NCBI RefSeq assembly: GCF_004535825.1
Contig: NZ_SGVY01000002.1
Location: 1 to 64,000, forward strand
Direction of reading: 5' to 3'
DNA: 64,000 nt
From: Segatella hominis
GTDB taxonomy: Bacteria; Bacteroidota; Bacteroidia; Bacteroidales; Bacteroidaceae
Made by a program: the position numbers and the translations under genes. Each line of letters opens with the position of its first letter. Within the stretch, counting starts at the first letter, position 1. Shown in pieces: positions 59,660 to 64,000 of this stretch. The notes below the pieces were generated by a model. The model was not told where the DNA came from. It worked only from the letters and a program-made list of their open reading frames with translations, and ran no database searches.

Positions 59660-60415
59660 ATGGCAACAACATTTATAGCAGGTCCATGCGTCATTGAATC
59701 CATGGAGTTACTGGAAACAGTAGCCCAGGAGTTGGTACGCATCAACCAGGAGTTGGGAACAGACATCATATTTAAGTCATCATTTGACAAGGCTAACCGC
59801 ACATCTATCCACTCTTTCCGTGGACCAGGCATAGAAAAAGGCTTGCAGATGCTCAGCGATATCAAGGAGAAGTACGGCTTACGTGTACTCACTGATATTC
59901 ACGAGAGCTATCAAGCAGAAGCTGCAGGTGAAGTATGTGATGTACTTCAGATTCCAGCTTTCCTCTGCCGCCAGACCGATCTATTAGTGGCTGCAGCAAA
60001 GACCGGTAAAATTGTAAACATCAAGAAAGCTCAGTTCTTGAGCGGTAGAGATATGCGCTATCCTGTGGAGAAAGCACTGGATAGCGGTGCCAAGGAAGTA
60101 TGGCTTACAGAACGCGGCAACTGTTTCGGATACAACAATCTGGTTGTTGATTTCCGTAACATTCCAGATATGAAGGAGATTGTCCCTAATGTCATCATGG
60201 ATTGTACCCATAGCGTACAACGTCCAAGTGCTGGTGACGGAAAAACCGTTGGAGACCGTAAATTCGTACCAGCCATGGCTAAAGCAGCTAAAGCTTTCGG
60301 TGCTACAGGCTATTTCTTTGAAGTACACCCAGACCCAGACCATGGAAAAAGCGATGCTGCTAACATGCTGGAATTGGACAAGCTTGAAGCATTAATCGCC
60401 GATCTATTGGCTTAG
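59660..60415 (+). CDS. kdsA: 3-deoxy-8-phosphooctulonate (KDO-8-P) synthase
   Basis: 251 residues, somewhat shorter than the usual 270-285. Condenses arabinose-5-phosphate with phosphoenolpyruvate for lipopolysaccharide core. Motifs: FIAGPCVIESMELLE, KSSFDKANRTSIHSFRGPG, DIHESYQ, IPAFLCRQTDLLVAAA, LTERGNCFGYNNLVVDFR and the C-terminal FFEVHPDPDHGKSDAANML. Directly followed by kdsD, whose product is its substrate. Confidence 0.96.
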   Translation: MATTFIAGPCVIESMELLETVAQELVRINQELGTDIIFKSSFDKANRTSIHSFRGPGIEKGLQMLSDIKEKYGLRVLTDIHESYQAEAAGEVCDVLQIPAFLCRQTDLLVAAAKTGKIVNIKKAQFLSGRDMRYPVEKALDSGAKEVWLTERGNCFGYNNLVVDFRNIPDMKEIVPNVIMDCTHSVQRPSAGDGKTVGDRKFVPAMAKAAKAFGATGYFFEVHPDPDHGKSDAANMLELDKLEALIADLLA

Positions 60416-60447
60416 TACATAACATTTCAGTTTAAGAATCATCAATC

Positions 60448-61428
60448 ATGACAGAAAAGAACAACCATATAGAGGACAAAACCGTCCGTGCCTATGGTGA
60501 ACAGGCACTTCGAGAAGAGGCACAGGCTATTCTTGATCAAATCCCTTTCCTGGACGAGAACTTCGAAAAAGCAGTTGACATGATGTACAACTGCCAGGGA
60601 AAAATCATCGTAACCGGTGTAGGCAAAAGTGGACATGTAGGAGCTAAAATAGCAGCTACACTTGCATCAACCGGAACACCAGCTTTCTATATCAACCCAC
60701 TCGATGTGTATCACGGCGATTTGGGTGTAATGACAGATAAGGACGTGGTCTTGGCTTTGAGTAATAGCGGTCAGACAGACGAATTGCTCCGATTCATTCC
60801 AATGGTACTTCACATGAACATCCCAATCATTTCCATGACAGGTAATCCGAAGTCACTGCTGGCAAAATATTCCAACTTTCATATCACAGTAAAGGTAAAG
60901 AAGGAAGCCTGCCCATTAAACCTCGCCCCAACAAGTAGCACAACAGCAGCACTTGCCATGGGTGATGCCTTGGCTATTGCGCTGATGCAGGTGCGCCATT
61001 TCCAACCTCGTGATTTTGCGCAATTCCATCCAGGCGGTGAGTTAGGAAAACGATTGCTGACAACTGCAGAGGATGTCATGCGAAGCGACGATTTGCCTAT
61101 TATTCCTAAGGAAATGCATCTCGGTGAAGCTATCATCCATGTAAGTAAGGGCAAGTTAGGATTAGGAATATCGCTCGATGAGGACAAGAAGGTCATCGGA
61201 TTGATTACCGATGGTGACATCCGTCGTGCTATGGAGAAATGGCAGGCAGAATTCTTCAACAAGACTGTGAGCGACATCATGACAACTACTCCGAAGATGG
61301 TAAATCCAAACACCAAAATCTCCGAGATACAACGCATCATGCACAAGTACAAGGTTCATACTGTACTCGTAGTAGATCAGGAAAACCATCTCATGGGAAT
61401 CGTCGATCATTATGCTTGTATGGTATAA
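60448..61428 (+). CDS. kdsD: Arabinose-5-phosphate isomerase (KpsF/GutQ)
   Basis: 326 residues. A SIS domain (about 35-180: GKIIVTGVGKSGHVGAKIAA, NSGQTDELLRFIPMV, PTSSTTAALAMGDALAIALM) is followed by two CBS domains (MRSDDLPIIPKEMHLGEA, and MTTTPKMVNPNTKISEIQR). Makes arabinose-5-phosphate from ribulose-5-phosphate for KdsA. Starts 32 bp after kdsA. Confidence 0.95.
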   Translation: MTEKNNHIEDKTVRAYGEQALREEAQAILDQIPFLDENFEKAVDMMYNCQGKIIVTGVGKSGHVGAKIAATLASTGTPAFYINPLDVYHGDLGVMTDKDVVLALSNSGQTDELLRFIPMVLHMNIPIISMTGNPKSLLAKYSNFHITVKVKKEACPLNLAPTSSTTAALAMGDALAIALMQVRHFQPRDFAQFHPGGELGKRLLTTAEDVMRSDDLPIIPKEMHLGEAIIHVSKGKLGLGISLDEDKKVIGLITDGDIRRAMEKWQAEFFNKTVSDIMTTTPKMVNPNTKISEIQRIMHKYKVHTVLVVDQENHLMGIVDHYACMV

Positions 61429-61527
61429 GGGATTTATGCACAGATTACACGGATTTTTTATGCGGGGATTCCTTTTGTAAGGGATTCTTTCATGGGTTAT
61501 TGATTTTAGAGGTTATTGATTAATAAG

Positions 61528-62793
61528 ATGAGATATTTATTATTCATTGCGACATTGTGGCTGTCTTGTTCGCTGTGCAGCGCACAGACAAGCGATTCAT
61601 TGATCGTAAATCAGCTTCGCGGGAAAGGCATCCGCTTTTCTCACGATAATTCTGTTACACTTCTGATGAGCGGTCAGGAGAAATTTGATGATATGTTCCA
61701 GGCTATCCGACAGGCCAAACATAGCGTACACTTGGAATACTTCAACTTCAGAAATGATAGTATTGCCGGACTTCTTTTTGATCTGCTTGGCGAGAAAGTC
61801 AAGGAAGGTGTCAAGGTAAGGGCACTCTATGATGGTTTCGGAAATGCTTCCAACAATCAACCGCTCAGAAAGAAGCACCTCAAAAAAATACGCAATATGG
61901 GCATCGAGATTTATGAATATAAACCGATGAAATTCCCATGGGTACATGGAGTGTTCAACCGTGATCACCGAAAGATTGTAGTCATCGACGGACAAATCGC
62001 CTATACAGGTGGCATGAACGTTGCCGACTATTATATAAAAGGTACAAAGGTAGTGGGTGAATGGCACGACATGCATTGTCGCATCGATGGTAGTGAAGTG
62101 AATACCCTGCAGAAAATCTTTCTCAAGATGTGGAACAAAGTAAGTGGACAAAACATACATGGTGCAGAATACTATCGGGCAGCCAAAAAGGAATATCTGG
62201 TAGAGAATCTGAAACCAGACACTACCGCAACAGCCTATCATAAGATGGTGGGCATCATCAACCGTGAACCGCATATTTCCAAGGACATCATCCGATACTT
62301 CTACGTGAATGCCATCAATGATGCCCAAGACAGTATCAAAATCATCAGTCCCTACTTCACTTTAAGCCGCAAATTGAAGAAAGCATTAAAGAATGCGGTA
62401 AAACGAGGAGTGAAGGTTGAGATTATGCTCAGTACAAGGAGTGATATACCGCTGACGCCCGACTGTGGATTTTATAATGCCCATAAGTTGATGAAAGAAG
62501 GTTGCAATATCTGGATGTACACCCCGGGCTTCCATCATACCAAGATTATCATGGTAGATGGCAGATTCTGTACAGTGGGCAGCGCCAACCTCAATGCGAG
62601 AAGTCTTCGTTGGGATTATGAGGAAAATGCAGTTATCATAGATTCACATACAACCCAACAGCTTGTTGAACTCTTCGATGGAGAGAAGAAAGATAGTTTC
62701 CTGCTCAATGAGAAAAATTGGCGGGAATGGAGAACAGGCTGGCAAAGATTCAAAGGATGGTTTGCAGCCAAACTGCTGACACCTTTTTTATAA
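61528..62793 (+). CDS. Phospholipase D-like protein, cardiolipin synthase type, exported
   Basis: About 421 residues from the ATG at 61528 with a signal peptide (LWLSCSLCSA). Two HKD motifs: NRDHRKIVVIDGQIAYTGGM and GFHHTKIIMVDGRFCTVGSA, both with the H-x-K-x4-D pattern. Cardiolipin synthases normally have N-terminal membrane helices; here a cleavable signal instead suggests a periplasmic or surface enzyme. About 100 bp after kdsD; co-transcription is possible. Confidence 0.85.
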   Translation: MRYLLFIATLWLSCSLCSAQTSDSLIVNQLRGKGIRFSHDNSVTLLMSGQEKFDDMFQAIRQAKHSVHLEYFNFRNDSIAGLLFDLLGEKVKEGVKVRALYDGFGNASNNQPLRKKHLKKIRNMGIEIYEYKPMKFPWVHGVFNRDHRKIVVIDGQIAYTGGMNVADYYIKGTKVVGEWHDMHCRIDGSEVNTLQKIFLKMWNKVSGQNIHGAEYYRAAKKEYLVENLKPDTTATAYHKMVGIINREPHISKDIIRYFYVNAINDAQDSIKIISPYFTLSRKLKKALKNAVKRGVKVEIMLSTRSDIPLTPDCGFYNAHKLMKEGCNIWMYTPGFHHTKIIMVDGRFCTVGSANLNARSLRWDYEENAVIIDSHTTQQLVELFDGEKKDSFLLNEKNWREWRTGWQRFKGWFAAKLLTPFL

Positions 62794-62826
62794 ATTCCTA
62801 ACAAGGAGAAAAAACAGAGATATAGA

Positions 62827-63450
62827 ATGAAAGAAGAAATGAAGAAACAACAAATAGGCAGACAAGCACCAGCGTTTGCTATAGTAGAAAGCAACACGTT
62901 GGCAGTAATGGGACTCAGGCAATTGCTCGAGTCTGCCATCCCCTCTGCACAAATTCAGGCATTTGGTACATTTGGTGAATTGCAAGCTTCCAATCCAGAG
63001 CATTTCATCCACTTTTTTGTATCTATGCATATTGTACTCGCTAATCGGAATTTCTTTTTAGATTACAAACACAAGACCATCGTCCTCACTCCCAGCAATG
63101 ATCCTATGTCACAACTGAATGATTTCCATTGTCTTTGCGTCAATGTATCAGAAGGAATACTCATCAAAGAACTCATCAGTTTACAAAAAAAAGGACATCC
63201 TCATGGAGAGTATTTGCCAGAAACATTGGAACATACACAGGAAAAAACACTCACCGACCGGGAAATTGAGGTACTTTCATTGGTGGCAAAAGGAAAGATT
63301 AACAAAGAAATTGCCGACCTCCTATGTATCGGATTGACAACTGTGATAACACATCGAAAGAATATTCAAGAAAAATTAGGTATCAAATCGGTATCTGCTC
63401 TTACCATTTATGCTGTCATGCACGGTTTTGTGGATATCAATCATATATAA
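62827..63450 (+). CDS. LuxR-type transcriptional regulator
   Basis: 207 residues. The N-terminal 120 residues have a receiver-like alternation (FAIVESNTLAVMGLRQLLES) but no acidic pocket or KP pair, so it is probably not phosphorylated. The C-terminal HTH is typical: LTDREIEVLSLVAKGKINKE, then IADLLCIGLTTVITHRKNIQ and EKLGIKSVSALTIYAVMHGF. Convergent with a second LuxR-type gene that ends in the same pattern. Confidence 0.85.
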   Translation: MKEEMKKQQIGRQAPAFAIVESNTLAVMGLRQLLESAIPSAQIQAFGTFGELQASNPEHFIHFFVSMHIVLANRNFFLDYKHKTIVLTPSNDPMSQLNDFHCLCVNVSEGILIKELISLQKKGHPHGEYLPETLEHTQEKTLTDREIEVLSLVAKGKINKEIADLLCIGLTTVITHRKNIQEKLGIKSVSALTIYAVMHGFVDINHI

Positions 63451-63485
63451 GCCATCATTATAAGTAGGTATCAACTGTAAAAGAG

Positions 63486-63529
63486 ACAATAAAGCCTCCC
63501 ATCATTTTTTTGATAGGAGGCTTTATTGT
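63486..63529. terminator. Bidirectional terminator between the two LuxR-type genes
   Basis: ACAATAAAGCCTCC (63486-63499) pairs perfectly with GGAGGCTTTATTGT (63516-63529), a 14-bp stem serving both convergent genes. Confidence 0.85.
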
Positions 63530-63592
63530 GTATCTTCAATACCTAAAAATAGGGATAGTAAGAATCTATCCAAGAGCTTTCTATTGAAAGAA

Positions 63593-64000
63593 TTATAGTT
63601 TGACCGTTGAAATATCCACGAGATTATTCACTATCGCATAGATTGTAAGACCTGCTGGAGAATGAATCTGAAGCTTTCGTGCTATATTTCTTCGATGCGT
63701 AATCACTGTATTAATAGAGATATAGAGATGATCAGCTATCTCCTTATTGGTCATACCTTGAACCAAAGCTACAATAACATCCTTCTCACGATCACTCAAC
63801 TGTTCATCGTTCTGTGGAGTCTGGGATATCATATTAGAAATCTTCGCACTTACATCATTCTGCTTCAACTTCCGTTCTGCATTTCTTACTGCTGGAATGA
63901 AAATTTCCTCTTCAACTTCTGAGTGATGCTTGAGCCATTCCTCATTATTATATATATCATAAAGCGTAGCACTTAGCTGATTATTATGCAAGCCATCAGA
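63593..64000 (-). CDS. Hemerythrin-like domain fused to LuxR-type HTH, 5' end cut by the window
   Basis: The frame is open to the right window edge; the apparent start at 63991 is only a TTG. The visible N-terminus (LYDIYNNEEWLKHHSEVEEE, then IFIPAVRNAER) has the H-x3-E pattern and shape of the end of a hemerythrin-like helical bundle. The C-terminus is a LuxR HTH (LSDREKDVIVALVQGMTNKE, NTVITHRRNIARKLQIHSPA). In Bacteroidota such fusions are thought to sense oxygen, nitric oxide or redox; that is inference. Confidence 0.75.
   Translation of the reverse strand, partial: SDGLHNNQLSATLYDIYNNEEWLKHHSEVEEEIFIPAVRNAERKLKQNDVSAKISNMISQTPQNDEQLSDREKDVIVALVQGMTNKEIADHLYISINTVITHRRNIARKLQIHSPAGLTIYAIVNNLVDISTVKL

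Noticed and set aside
1-64000. rRNA and tRNA genes
   Set aside because: No typical TTCGAATC-type T-arm with a matching acceptor stem and no conserved rRNA stretches were noticed by eye.

Overview
The window reads as a chromosome segment from a gut-type Bacteroidota, most likely Prevotella or Segatella. Four things point there: a SusC/SusD pair, the rpsF-rpsR-rplI cluster, RprX/RprY-like and EF-G2-like genes beside hemW, and promoters of the Bacteroidota form TTTG-N19/20-TAnnTTTG, many of which can be read directly. No rRNA, tRNA or CRISPR array was recognised.

Left accessory block (1-7.1 kb): the end of an IS1380-type element, a stand-alone protein with a type I restriction R-subunit-like nuclease domain, and six small secreted, lipoprotein or membrane genes on the minus strand. 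A 1.8 kb stretch without large genes follows. It holds a strongly folded candidate RNA, a short promoter-to-terminator RNA unit, two overlapping tiny ORFs and the wreck of a DUF1016 nuclease gene.

Core metabolism (7.1-22 kb): carB, carA and a PurF-type enzyme form one unit. glmS sits with a Wza-like export lipoprotein, followed by pyk and a LemA/TPM pair. On the plus strand lie HU, a 29-residue mS38-like peptide and an RNase E/G enzyme.

Nutrient-uptake locus (22-29.6 kb): SusC, frameshifted in this sequence, then SusD, a lipoprotein related to SusCD-associated metallohydrolases but without a visible HExxH, and a thioredoxin-like protein.

Second accessory block (29.8-42 kb): a YbjQ protein, an AAA-ATPase/PD-(D/E)XK protein flanked by short repeats, gene remnants, and a second copy of the short RNA unit. 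Next is a three-gene restriction-like cassette: a PLD-SNF2 helicase, an Eco57I-type methylase and an unknown protein. Upstream of it are an XRE regulator with a partner ORF between 26-bp repeats, and 640 bp of repeat-rich spacer.

Right part (42-64 kb): a GH13 hydrolase fused in frame to an AlaX-type tRNA-editing domain, fabD, the ribosomal protein operon, the RprXY two-component system, an EF-G paralogue with an altered GTPase motif, hemW, a carbohydrate transporter with a decayed epimerase gene and a BadF-type kinase. It ends with an MscS channel, kdsA, kdsD, a phospholipase D-like protein and two LuxR-type regulators, the last cut by the window edge.
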